53,226 bases of DNA, from positions 1-53,226 of the forward strand of contig JAFGQW010000360.1 of NCBI GenBank assembly GCA_016935485.1, given 5' to 3'. Below, in pieces: positions 25,894 to 34,985 of this stretch. Numbering within the stretch: position 1 is the first letter of the stretch; the number at the start of each line of letters is the position of its first letter. The notes beneath the pieces were generated by a model. It searched no databases and was not told where the DNA came from. It saw only the letters and a program-made list of their open reading frames with translations. This stretch comes from Planctomycetota bacterium (lineage in GTDB: Bacteria > Planctomycetota > JAFGQW01). The position numbers were made by a program, and so were the translations under genes.

Positions 25894-25963
25894 TCACCCG
25901 AACCCCGCAGAAAGGCAACCACGAAGCGCACGAAGAAGAGAGAAGCGGGCACGGCATCCGATC

Positions 25964-25992
25964 CTGGGAACGGGGTCAGACCCCGTTCCCAG
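25964..25992. repeat. Perfect 29-bp palindrome, REP-like copy 1
   Basis: Fourteen bases (CTGGGAACGGGGTC), a central A, then the exact complement. It lies between convergent genes and could be a REP element, a transcript end, or both. Confidence 0.7.
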
Positions 25993-26026
25993 AGGGCGTG
26001 CTGCGGGTGCAGGTGGGATCGGAAAC

Positions 26027-26051
26027 GGGAACGGGGTCAGACCCCGTTCCC
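26027..26051. repeat. Perfect 25-bp palindrome, REP-like copy 2
   Basis: GGGAACGGGGTC, a central A, then the exact complement. It is a second copy of the palindrome 62 bases upstream, with the same AGAGGGC flank on the right. It lies 12 bases from the stop of the CsgG-like gene. Confidence 0.7.
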
Positions 26052-26063
26052 AGAGGGCATCCT

Positions 26064-26852
26064 CTACTTCGGCGGCTCGCTCTGGCGCTTGAGCAGCGCG
26101 CGGTCGAGCTTTGGCAGCATCTTCTTCATGCAGTGGTCGAGCGCCAGGCGGAGGATCTTCCCCTGGTTGTCCTCGTCGATTTCGAGCTCGCTCCCGGCGG
26201 TGGCGTTCGCGCCGAGAATCTGCACGCCGAAAGCACCGACCGAGTCGACCTTCTTGTACTCGCCGAAATCGGCCGCGATGATCGCTCCCGTGGTCGGGTC
26301 GACGAAGCGGAGATCCACCCCGACATCCACGCTGATCTGGGTCGACTGTTTCTTCAGATCGACGCCGCCGATCACGTTGCCGATCTGGGCCAGCCCGAAT
26401 CCCGTCTGGGACTTCTCGGCCTTGACGCGGAAGTTCGTGACCTTGCCGATCACGAGGTAGTCGACGCCCCGGACCTTCCCGGCCTGCGCAAGCTCGTTGG
26501 GATCGACGATGCCCTCGAGCTCCTGCTCCTTCAAGAGCTGCTCGAGCTGGGCCCGCTCGATGACGTCGAACCGGTCGGTGTTCACGAGCAGGGTGGTGAG
26601 CTCGTCGGCCGCCACGGCGCCGATCCGGTCGGTGCTGGCGCCGCCCTTGGTTGCGTCCAGGAACGTCGGCACGGCGGCGCGCTTGCGCTCGAGGCTGGCG
26701 GGCGGCGCAGTGTAGTTTCCAACGTCCGCGGTGAGCGTGTCGGCCGCCGCGGACTCGCTGCTGGTCGTGCAGCCGACCAGCGCGGCGGGGGAAAGCAACA
26801 GGAGACCCGCCAGCGACAGCCAGGCGACGAGTTCGATTCCAGGCCTTGGCAT
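26064..26852 (-). CDS. CsgG-family outer-membrane-type lipoprotein
   Basis: A 262-residue lipoprotein. The signal peptide ends in a lipobox, ALVGC, with the lipidated Cys28. The mature part follows the CsgG plan: AAVPTFLD strand, then DELTTLLVNTDRFDVIERAQLEQLLKEQ, then GVDYLVIGKVTNF and later VDVGVDLRFVDPTTG. CsgG proteins form export channels or act as periplasmic parts of secretion systems; no curli subunit gene lies nearby, so the cargo is unknown. Start 26852 is preceded by GAAAGGAAG, and a very good promoter lies upstream. Confidence 0.82.
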   Translation of the reverse strand: MPRPGIELVAWLSLAGLLLLSPAALVGCTTSSESAAADTLTADVGNYTAPPASLERKRAAVPTFLDATKGGASTDRIGAVAADELTTLLVNTDRFDVIERAQLEQLLKEQELEGIVDPNELAQAGKVRGVDYLVIGKVTNFRVKAEKSQTGFGLAQIGNVIGGVDLKKQSTQISVDVGVDLRFVDPTTGAIIAADFGEYKKVDSVGAFGVQILGANATAGSELEIDEDNQGKILRLALDHCMKKMLPKLDRALLKRQSEPPK

Positions 26853-26950
26853 GATGACTTCCTTTCGTGAGAAGTGCTCGGTGACCGGTGCACGCCGTCC
26901 CGCGGGCCGCCCAGCCCGACCACAGACGATGGCGCTCCGGACGATGCGGC

Positions 26951-26979
26951 AGCTTACGGCGCGCCGCGGCCGACGTCAA
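26951..26979 (-). promoter_or_regulatory. Sigma70-like promoter for the CsgG-like gene
   Basis: On the minus strand, TTGACG (26974-26979), a 17-base spacer and TAAGCT (26951-26956). The leader to 26852 would be about 90 bases. It implies transcription separate from the giant gene upstream, which ends at 27044. Confidence 0.65.
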
Positions 26980-27043
26980 TGCGCTTGCGAGCTTGCTGCG
27001 CCGGGCCGGCGCACGCCGGCACCGCGCAGGACCGCCCCGGGCC

Positions 27044-30000
27044 CTACCGGTTCGGCCGCACCGTGATGGTGGTGGTGCGCTCCTGGTGCACCCAGGTGCG
27101 GACCTGGCGCGTGCCGTCTGGCAGGTCGATCTCGACCGTGTAGGGTCCGGCCGGAAGCGGTATCTCGGCGCCGGTCTCCCCGCCGGCCACGCGCTTTCCC
27201 TGCCCGTCCAGGACGCGGAAGGGCACGGTTCCGATCACCGCCGACCGGATCGCGGCCAGCAGCTGATCCGCGTCGTCGGCCGCGTAGCACCGCCCGCCGC
27301 CCGCCACCGCCATTCGCTCGAGCGCTTCGCGGTTGTCCACGCACAGGCCGACGACGTCCAGGCGCGCGCCCGCGGCCTTGAGGGCGGCCGAGGCGGCGAC
27401 GGGGTCGGCATGGCGCGTGGACTCCAGCCCGTCGGTCAGCAGCACGACGCGGCGCTCCGCATGCGCCGCTCGCCGGAGGTCCCCTAGGGCCTCCTTCAGG
27501 CTGTGCGTCAGAGGCGTCTTGCCGCGAAAGCGCAGCTTCGCCAGCGCGGCGGCCAGCTCGGGCCGGTCGGGCGCGCCGAAGCCGACGACGAGCTCCGAGT
27601 CCTGGTCGGCCTCGGGCTTCAGGGCCGTGTAGCGGTGGCCGTAGACACGCAGCGCCACCTCCATCCCGGCGCCGCTCGCGCCCAGCACTTCGAGCACGAC
27701 CCGCCGGGCCGCGGCGAAGCGCGTCTCCTGGCCCAGGTTCGCGCCCATCGAGCCCGACGCGTCGAGGATGAACAGCACCGAGCCGCCCAGGCCGCCGGCC
27801 TTGACCGCGAGCATGCCCGGTCCGGTCGGCAGGGTCTCCTTCGCGCCGAGCTTCTCGGTGGCGAGCGTGAGAAAGAGCAGGGCGTAGGAGGTGTCCAGCA
27901 CCGGATCCTCCGTCGAGTTGCCGGTCCAGGAACCGTCGGCGGCCTGCGTCTTGACCAGGTACCGCGCGCCTTCCGGGTACCACTCGCGGGCGCCAAGGAA
28001 CTCCTTGCCGAGCAGCCGTCCGGCGCGCTCGAGTCCGTAGAGGTAGTAGAAGTGGTACGAGTTGCTCGAGGGGTTCGCGTCGAGCCGGAAGTTCCGCCCC
28101 AGCCAGTCGACGCCCTCGGCAAGCGCCCTCTCCGCCTCCGGGGACGTCTCGCCCAGGCGAAAGCAGGTGACCGCCAGCCCCGCCAGCCCCGCCGTGGTCA
28201 TCGAGCCTGTGGTCGTATGGCGCTGGCCATAGCCCCACCCGCGGCCAGGGTTGTGGCCGTCGACGTACCAGCGGAGCGCGTGCTCCCAGGTCTCGCGCGG
28301 CGCACGCACCCCGGCGCTGTCCGCGGCGAGCAGGCCGAGGATCGCGTACTGGCTGCAGGAGTAGTCGCCGCCCAGCCGCTCCCACGGGCGCTCGCGCTTC
28401 AGCGCGACCGGCTCGGCCTTCTCGGTGCCGGGCCAGCCGGGGATGGGCTCGCCTCCGAGCACCTCGATGCCCGCTGCGCCCGCGGCCGCCCCTTCCTTCC
28501 CGGGGGCGGCTTCGGGCTTGACGGCCTTGAGCTGCTCCCCGAGGTAGCTCCAGGAGCCCTCCACGCACTGGCCGTCCACCAGCACCTGCGCGATGCGCTG
28601 GATGCGCGGCCGGTGGCGGTTCGGGTCCACCCACACGAGCCCCATGATCGTGAGCGCGGCATCGTAGCTGTAAGTGAACTCGTGGCGCTCCAGGCAAGCG
28701 ACGGCTTTCGCGTACAGCGCGGGATCCTTCGGCAACTCCCGGGAGTGGAGCAGCGCGAGAATCACCAGCGGCGCCTCGTGGGAGCGGGGATCGAAGCCCT
28801 CGGCGTGGCCCTTCATGAGGAAGCGCGCGCCCTTCCGGATCGCCTCGTTGATCTCCTTTGCCGTGACGCCGACCCCGTCGATGCCTTTGGGTTGGGGTTC
28901 CGGGCCAAGGGGCGGTGCGGTGTAAGGAACGGCGTTCTTCTCGCTGCGCAGGACCTCGAGAGGCGTACGCGCGGCGAGGCGCGCCTGCTCCTCGGCCACC
29001 CACGGATTGGGCAGCGGAATGAGGCTCCCGGGGACGAGCTCGCCGCCGCGCAGCCAAAGCCGGCTGCCGCAATCCGGGAGCCGGAAGAGGCGCTCGAACC
29101 GGCGCACCGCTCCGGCAGGGAAGTGGATCTGGCTGCCGGTGGTGAAGCGGGTCGTATCGCTGGGCGTGCTCATCAAGCGGGCCGTCTGATCCACCAGCGC
29201 AACGCCACCCTGCTCGACGGTTTTCGCGGCGGCACGATCGAGGCGCGTCAGACGCACGTCGACGGCGACCGAAGGGTAGTCGTCGGCGCCGGCCTTCCTG
29301 GCACCGATCAGCTCGAACGCCCACTCCTGGCTCTCCATTCGCGCGAGCGGCGCGGGCGCGAGCCACGCTGTTCCGGCCCGCACATCCAGGCGGATCGGCA
29401 GAGCTTCGACCGGCTTGCCGTCGTCCGCCTTCACGTCCTGCAAGTCGATCTCGAGCGCGAGCGAAAGCGCCGGATCCGGGACACCGTAGAGGATCAGCCC
29501 GTGCTCGGCCACCCCGGGGAGCAACCGGAGCGACCGGGGCCAGACCGGCCAGCCGGCGCTGCCGTACTCCGACCCCAGGAAGAAGGGTGGACAGGGGAAA
29601 TCGCCGCCCGCCACCAGTTGCGCGCCGCGGTCGATGTAGTTGAACATGAGCGCCCGCTGCTTCGCCGAAGCCGAGACGCGCAGGGCAACCAGCTGCTTCT
29701 CCTCGCCAACCGAACGGCGCACCGCTTCGAGCAGCGTCTTGTCCGGTTCCACGAAGCCGTGCAGCCGCACACACAGCACCTCGTTCTCGGCCTCGGCGAG
29801 GACCGGCAGCGCCGGCGCGTCGGCAAGAGGCCGGGCGAGGGGAAGGGTCACCGTCGGTCCTGCCCGCATCGAGAAGACGAGCGACGATCCGTTCACATCC
29901 GTTGCCGCAAGCCGGAATGCGACCGTGCATACGAGCGTGGTCGTCTCCCGGTGAAGATCGATGCTCGAGGGGAGGAAGCCCGGCCGGTTCCAGCAGCCTT

Positions 30001-32584
30001 GCCACACGTCCTGCAGGAACCGGCCGCGCCAGTGCAGGTAGAGATGCGAACTCAGCCCCCCCGACCGCCAGTCGGCATCTCCCGTGCGATGCCAGCGGGT
30101 CTGCACGAGAAGGAACGCGGTACCGGACTCGGCCTTCGTTCCCAGGCACTCCTGCGCCAGACGCGCATCGAGCAGGCTGAGCTGGGCGCCCCCGACGTCG
30201 ACGGTTGACGGCTTGAAGCCGGCAACCGGGCTGCCGCCGAGCGGCGGCACTTCCGGCGGCGGTGCGGCAGGCGCTGGCGCGGCAGGCACTTCCGGCGCCG
30301 GCGGCTCCGGCGCCGGCCGGTCGCCGGCGGCCACGGCGGTCGGTGCGGCGCCGGGCGCAAGGTCGTAGACCTGCGCCATGCTCACGCCGCGATACCCCAG
30401 GCGCGGCGTCTTCTCCCCGGCGGGAAGCGCGAAGACCGCCTCGAACGAGCGCCGCTCGCCCGGCGGAATCCAGAGCGCGGCGAGCGGCGGATGGCCGGCG
30501 AGGGCGGCGGTTTCCTCGAGGCCGTGCTTGTCGCCCCGGCTGTCCACGCATGCGAGCTGCGCCAGCGGCTGGAAGGTCTCGGGCTCCGCGCCGCGGTTGG
30601 TGACCGTGATGTCGAGGGCGAGCGCATGGGGCAGGCCGTACGCCGCGCCGAGCCGCTGCCCGGTGACGACGACGACGAAGACATCGTCCTCGATCGAGAG
30701 GGCGGCCGGGCGGGCGGGTGCGCCGGCGTCCGCCGGTTCCCACGCGAGCACGATCGGCCGGGGCCGGATCACCTCGCCGCCGGGAAGACGCGCGTTCGGC
30801 ATGCCGCACACGAGCTTCTCGGTGCGGTGCGCCGCGGGCACGCGGAAGCGGAGCACCGCGCCGGTCGTGACGTCGGGGAGGAAGCGTGGCGCGTCGCCGA
30901 GCTCCACGGGATCGAGCGGGGCGTGGGCGTACTCGCCGTCCACGAGCAACTGCGTATGGCGGCGCCAGTCCGTCCAGTCGGCCACGGTGCCGATCTGGAG
31001 GCGGGTCCCCGGCCTGGCCTTCGGGTCGAAGGCCGTCGCATCGCCCTCGATCGTCAGCAAGCTGCGCGCGCGGAGCTCGATCGAGACGAGGACGGTGCCG
31101 TCCGGTTGCGCCGTGGACTGGCGGTCGTGGACCGCCATCTCCAGGACCTCGTTCCGGGCGCGGCAGAGGACCGGTGCCGCGGCCGGAGGTTCCGGGAGGC
31201 GCACGATCGGGAGCACCATCGGTCCGTGCGCGAAGTCGTAGAAGCGGAGCTCGAGCGCGGCGAGCGGCTGGTCCTTCGAAACGAGGAAGAGCAGGCGGCC
31301 CTCCGCGGTCGAGCCCGGCAGCGGCAGCGTGAGCTCGCCCCAGCGGAGCGTGCCGGCGAGGCCGGGCACGTCGGCCTGCCGGAGCAGCGTCCGGCCGTCG
31401 GCCACCGCATACAGGTGGTCGGAGAGGTTCGGGATCCGGTAGGCGACGGGCACGAGCTGCTCGCGCGCCACCTGGGGCGTGAGCCGGTTCTCCCAGCGCG
31501 TGGCCACGACGAGAAAGCGGTGGCCCTCCGGAGCGGTCTCGCCGCCGAAGCCGTCCAGCAGCGCGACGGACCGCAGCGCGAGCGAGGTGGCGCGGTTGGT
31601 GGCGCGGGCGGACAGCACGTGCGTCTCGCCGGGACGAAGGGCGGCAAGCCGGGGCCCCTCGGCGGGCTCGGGGGGCGTGGTCGGCTCGCGGAGCTCGAGG
31701 TCGTCGGCCTCGAGGCCGGTGGCGGCCGCGGCTCTCGCATACTCCGCCGCCGGCTTCTCCGGCTCGACGAGCAGGACCCGCCGCGGGGCCTCGGCCGCCG
31801 GCCCGACCGCGGTCCACACCTCGCCGCCGGGGGGCGCGGCCACGCACGGCACCGGGGTGCCGGGGAGATCGGCCGTGCCGCCGCGCCCCGAGAACAGCAC
31901 GAGATCGACTCCCGGCGCGTCCTTGAGCCACGCGGCCACACGTACCGGGGACCCATCGGCCAGGACGACAACGCGGTCGGCCTTGCCCTTCAGCTCCGCG
32001 AGCACCTCGCGGAGCGCCGCGGCGGGATCGCTCACCCGCAGGCCGGCAATCGCGCCGCTGCCCGGAGCCGCCATCGAGGCCGACGGCTCGGCGACGCCGA
32101 CCAGCGCGGTGCGCACGCCGCCGCGCTCGAGGATCGCGCAGCGTTCCCACGGCGCGGGGGTGCCCTCGGGCAGACGCAGGTTGGCGCTGACGAACCGGAC
32201 CGGCGCGGCGCGGATCGCCGCGGCGAGCGTCGCGGCGTCGCCGGTGAGATCGCGGTGCGCGAGGTTCACGACGTCCACGCCGGCGGCGGCGAGCATGGCC
32301 AGCGGGTAGGCGCAGCCCGCCTCGGCGGGGGAGCCGGAGGCCACGAGCGCGCCGCCGGTGAGCACGAGGAGCGCGGGCTCCTCCACGCCGAACGCACCCA
32401 GCAGCGCGGGCCGGCCGAGCTTCGCGGCCACCCAGTCGCCGGGATCGCAGGCCGCGACCACGGGGAGCGGGGCGGTTGTGGACTGGGCGAGGGCGGGCGT
32501 GCCCGGCGCCGTCCCGAGCATCATCGCAGCCAGCGCCAGGATCACACCGGAGAACGTCGTGCGGCTCCCATGCGACTTGCTCAC
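27044..32584 (-). CDS. Giant secreted protein: phosphoesterase-like region, beta domains, toroid and VWA domain
   Basis: An 1846-residue exported protein. After the signal peptide (to about residue 35), residues 40-330 resemble the 5'-nucleotidase/calcineurin phosphoesterase fold (VVNLAHRDLTGDA, FVSANLRLPEG, VVVLADGSP), but the metal-binding His and Asn are not evident. Long beta regions follow, split by a Pro/Ala linker at about 742-785. An alpha/alpha-toroid (about 1240-1590) has motifs such as QAADGSWTGNS. A VWA domain (about 1600-1790) has a full MIDAS start, DASGSMG (Asp1608), and TDGLES. A short beta tail ends the chain. The GTG start at 32584 overlaps the previous stop (GTGA), indicating coupling. 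It is likely a surface adhesion or scaffold protein. Confidence 0.82.
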   Translation of the reverse strand: MSKSHGSRTTFSGVILALAAMMLGTAPGTPALAQSTTAPLPVVAACDPGDWVAAKLGRPALLGAFGVEEPALLVLTGGALVASGSPAEAGCAYPLAMLAAAGVDVVNLAHRDLTGDAATLAAAIRAAPVRFVSANLRLPEGTPAPWERCAILERGGVRTALVGVAEPSASMAAPGSGAIAGLRVSDPAAALREVLAELKGKADRVVVLADGSPVRVAAWLKDAPGVDLVLFSGRGGTADLPGTPVPCVAAPPGGEVWTAVGPAAEAPRRVLLVEPEKPAAEYARAAAATGLEADDLELREPTTPPEPAEGPRLAALRPGETHVLSARATNRATSLALRSVALLDGFGGETAPEGHRFLVVATRWENRLTPQVAREQLVPVAYRIPNLSDHLYAVADGRTLLRQADVPGLAGTLRWGELTLPLPGSTAEGRLLFLVSKDQPLAALELRFYDFAHGPMVLPIVRLPEPPAAAPVLCRARNEVLEMAVHDRQSTAQPDGTVLVSIELRARSLLTIEGDATAFDPKARPGTRLQIGTVADWTDWRRHTQLLVDGEYAHAPLDPVELGDAPRFLPDVTTGAVLRFRVPAAHRTEKLVCGMPNARLPGGEVIRPRPIVLAWEPADAGAPARPAALSIEDDVFVVVVTGQRLGAAYGLPHALALDITVTNRGAEPETFQPLAQLACVDSRGDKHGLEETAALAGHPPLAALWIPPGERRSFEAVFALPAGEKTPRLGYRGVSMAQVYDLAPGAAPTAVAAGDRPAPEPPAPEVPAAPAPAAPPPEVPPLGGSPVAGFKPSTVDVGGAQLSLLDARLAQECLGTKAESGTAFLLVQTRWHRTGDADWRSGGLSSHLYLHWRGRFLQDVWQGCWNRPGFLPSSIDLHRETTTLVCTVAFRLAATDVNGSSLVFSMRAGPTVTLPLARPLADAPALPVLAEAENEVLCVRLHGFVEPDKTLLEAVRRSVGEEKQLVALRVSASAKQRALMFNYIDRGAQLVAGGDFPCPPFFLGSEYGSAGWPVWPRSLRLLPGVAEHGLILYGVPDPALSLALEIDLQDVKADDGKPVEALPIRLDVRAGTAWLAPAPLARMESQEWAFELIGARKAGADDYPSVAVDVRLTRLDRAAAKTVEQGGVALVDQTARLMSTPSDTTRFTTGSQIHFPAGAVRRFERLFRLPDCGSRLWLRGGELVPGSLIPLPNPWVAEEQARLAARTPLEVLRSEKNAVPYTAPPLGPEPQPKGIDGVGVTAKEINEAIRKGARFLMKGHAEGFDPRSHEAPLVILALLHSRELPKDPALYAKAVACLERHEFTYSYDAALTIMGLVWVDPNRHRPRIQRIAQVLVDGQCVEGSWSYLGEQLKAVKPEAAPGKEGAAAGAAGIEVLGGEPIPGWPGTEKAEPVALKRERPWERLGGDYSCSQYAILGLLAADSAGVRAPRETWEHALRWYVDGHNPGRGWGYGQRHTTTGSMTTAGLAGLAVTCFRLGETSPEAERALAEGVDWLGRNFRLDANPSSNSYHFYYLYGLERAGRLLGKEFLGAREWYPEGARYLVKTQAADGSWTGNSTEDPVLDTSYALLFLTLATEKLGAKETLPTGPGMLAVKAGGLGGSVLFILDASGSMGANLGQETRFAAARRVVLEVLGASGAGMEVALRVYGHRYTALKPEADQDSELVVGFGAPDRPELAAALAKLRFRGKTPLTHSLKEALGDLRRAAHAERRVVLLTDGLESTRHADPVAASAALKAAGARLDVVGLCVDNREALERMAVAGGGRCYAADDADQLLAAIRSAVIGTVPFRVLDGQGKRVAGGETGAEIPLPAGPYTVEIDLPDGTRQVRTWVHQERTTTITVRPNR

Positions 32585-34917
32585 TTGCTCTTGCTCGCTT
32601 TCTCGATCAGTTTCTCCACGCCCGACAGACCGTCGGCGATCTTCGACCACATCTCCAGCCCGTGGACCGTCTTCTGGTACTTGCCGTACGCGCCGGCGTA
32701 GCTGCTCGGCTTCATGGGGTCGAACCCCGTGATGCACTTGGCCCACTCGTACGACGTGGCGGTGCTCGACTTCCCGGAGCCGATGCCGCCCACCACCCCG
32801 AGCATGCACTTCAGGTTCTTCATGGCTGTGTCGATCGCCGCCTTGTACTCGGCGAGCGACTGCCCCTCGCCGCCGTCGCCGCGCCCGAGCGTGGCGCCGG
32901 TGGCGGGATCGACGCTCCACCACGCGGACACGTCACGCGCGCCGGGGAAGACGAGGCGGCGCGACCCCTCGTGGGTGCCGATGGCCCAGCGCGAGAGTGG
33001 CGTCGGCGTGACGCTCGCCAGGTCGTCGGCGCGCGCGGCCAGGAGCGGTTCGCCGGCCGCCAGCGCGCGCTCGAACTCGGCGTAGGCGCCCTTGAGCCGT
33101 GCCTCCGGCCGGCGGTCCCGCACGAGCAGGGTCTCGAACACGGTCGTGGCCGCGCCGAGGTGCATGTTGGCGGCGACGGCGCGCGCGACCGCCGTCGGAT
33201 CGCCCCGCGGCACGAGGAGCTGGGCGTCGTGAACGACGTCGAGCACCGTGCGACGGCCCACGCGTCCGGCCGCGGCATCGGGGACGAGAAACGTGGTCTG
33301 CATCACCACGGCGGGTCCGCTCCGGAGCGCGAGGCTCTCGTCGGCCGCGAGGAGGCGGTCCGCCAGCGCCAGGCGGGCGAGCTGCCATTCGTGGTGCATC
33401 TCGGGCGCAAAGCGCAGGTCGGGCGTCTCCCGCAGGCGCGGCGCGCCCGGCGTGCCGAGCACGGTCGCGAGAAAGCGCGTGCTGTGGGTCGCGGTCTCGC
33501 AGGCCTTCCAGAGGGCGCATTCCGGGCTGACCGGGCCGCCGAAGACGAGGAAGTCGGTGTGGTAGACCGGCGAGACATCGCGGCGCAGCTCGCCGTGGAG
33601 CAGACGCTGCGCGCGCACCGGCTCCTCGCCCGGCAGCGCGAGATCGAGGCGGAGCACCAGCGCGCCGATCCGCGTCGCCGGCTCCGTCTCGCGCGCCCCT
33701 CCCCCGCCGCCGAGTCCGCCGAAACCGCGTCCCACGGCGGCGCCGATCTCCTTGGCTGCCTCGACGCGTCCGTCGCTCGCGACCTTGAAGGTGCGGCCGT
33801 GGACATCGAAGGCGTCGGAAGCGAAGAAGAGCCGGTCGATCTCGAGGATCGCCTGGAAGCGCTCAAACCCCGTCACGACCTCGAGCCAGTCGCGATCGGA
33901 CCAGGTCTCGGGCGGCTTCCGCACGCCGGTGCCGTCGGGCGCGATCTGGAGGCGGACGGGCTTGAGGAAGAGCTCGTCCACGCCGAAGGTCCGCTCGATC
34001 AGCCGGATCGGCTCCCGCGGCGCGCCCTCGCCGGCCACCGTCATCTCGAGCGCGATCCGGAGCGTCGCCCGGCGCGACTCGGGGAGGCTCTCGTGGACCT
34101 TGCCGCCCGCGCCGGCCTCGGGCTCGGGCCCCGCCGAGAGGCGCCGCCTCGCGGGGCGATCGATCTCGACCGACACTCGCTCCGCCGCGCCGGCCCGCAG
34201 TGCCGCGAGCCAGGCCGCCGCCGGCTGGCCGACGGCGTTCTCCCCGAGGGCACGCGCGATCAGCGGCGCCATCGCGGCGCCGGCGTCATGGGCCTCGTCG
34301 AGGAGCCCGCGCCAGCGGGCGGCGGCGCGCGCCGCTTCGAACGCACGGTTGTGAAGGGCGATGCCCACCCGCGCCAGCAGGGGGTCGGGGGGTGGCGGCG
34401 CCACGGCGGTGGCGAGATCCGCGGCGCCGAGCGTACGCTCCCGCCCCGCCGACGAGAGGAAGGCGCGGACGAGCCGGTCCTGTTCCGCGGCGCCGCGGGG
34501 CTCGACGACGAGGCGCGCGGCATGGCCGGCTTCGGCCAGCAGCGCGCGGAGCAGGGCGGCGCGATCCCAGTCGCCGCCGGCGCCGGCCGCGAGCGTGCCC
34601 TCCGGACCGCGCACGACGCCGAGGTAGGGCTCGTAGGCGATCCGGTCGCGCACGAACGCCGCCAGCGCCTCGGGATCGGTGCCGATTCGCAACACCACGC
34701 CGGCCGGCGAGTACGGACAGCGGTCGTCGGTGAGCACCTGCTCGCCGAGGCTCTGTGCGAGCCGCACCGCGCGCTCGAGGCACGCGCGCGGATCGGGTTC
34801 GGCTTCGTCTGCCGTGCCCGCAGGCGGCGACGGCGACGGCGACGGCGCCGCGACCAGCGCGACGATTGCGAGCACCACGACCAGCGCCGGCGGGCGCTCC
34901 TTCCAGCGAGCGGCCAT
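32581..34917 (-). CDS. Secreted transglutaminase-like protein without the catalytic Cys
   Basis: A 778-residue exported protein. After the signal peptide, residues about 50-170 fit the transglutaminase-like fold: FVRDRIAYEPYLGVVRGPEG then GGDWDRAALLRALLAEAGHA. In active enzymes the segment before DxAxLL holds the nucleophilic Cys (GNCxD); here it is GGDWD, so no thiol nucleophile is present. The long remainder is mixed alpha/beta and unknown. A gly-rich loop near the C-terminus is unlikely to bind nucleotide. Start 34917 has AAGGAGG with a 6-base spacer. It is the middle gene of a minus-strand operon and overlaps the giant gene by four bases. Confidence 0.7.
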   Translation of the reverse strand: MAARWKERPPALVVVLAIVALVAAPSPSPSPPAGTADEAEPDPRACLERAVRLAQSLGEQVLTDDRCPYSPAGVVLRIGTDPEALAAFVRDRIAYEPYLGVVRGPEGTLAAGAGGDWDRAALLRALLAEAGHAARLVVEPRGAAEQDRLVRAFLSSAGRERTLGAADLATAVAPPPPDPLLARVGIALHNRAFEAARAAARWRGLLDEAHDAGAAMAPLIARALGENAVGQPAAAWLAALRAGAAERVSVEIDRPARRRLSAGPEPEAGAGGKVHESLPESRRATLRIALEMTVAGEGAPREPIRLIERTFGVDELFLKPVRLQIAPDGTGVRKPPETWSDRDWLEVVTGFERFQAILEIDRLFFASDAFDVHGRTFKVASDGRVEAAKEIGAAVGRGFGGLGGGGGARETEPATRIGALVLRLDLALPGEEPVRAQRLLHGELRRDVSPVYHTDFLVFGGPVSPECALWKACETATHSTRFLATVLGTPGAPRLRETPDLRFAPEMHHEWQLARLALADRLLAADESLALRSGPAVVMQTTFLVPDAAAGRVGRRTVLDVVHDAQLLVPRGDPTAVARAVAANMHLGAATTVFETLLVRDRRPEARLKGAYAEFERALAAGEPLLAARADDLASVTPTPLSRWAIGTHEGSRRLVFPGARDVSAWWSVDPATGATLGRGDGGEGQSLAEYKAAIDTAMKNLKCMLGVVGGIGSGKSSTATSYEWAKCITGFDPMKPSSYAGAYGKYQKTVHGLEMWSKIADGLSGVEKLIEKASKSK

Positions 34918-34985
34918 CGCGGTCCTCCTTGTCCGTGAATCCGGTGCTCGCCTTCCGCGTGGATCTCCGGCGGCGCGGGGCGAGC

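Noticed and set aside
25701-26060. CRISPR array or small gene in the repeat-rich stretch
   Set aside because: Only two units, no regular spacers and no cas genes. The open frames are low-complexity and end in the palindromes.
32581-32860. A Walker A-like stretch (GGIGSGKS) near the end of the transglutaminase-like protein
   Set aside because: The protein has a signal peptide, so ATP is not expected. There is no Walker B or P-loop fold around it; it is a Gly-rich turn.
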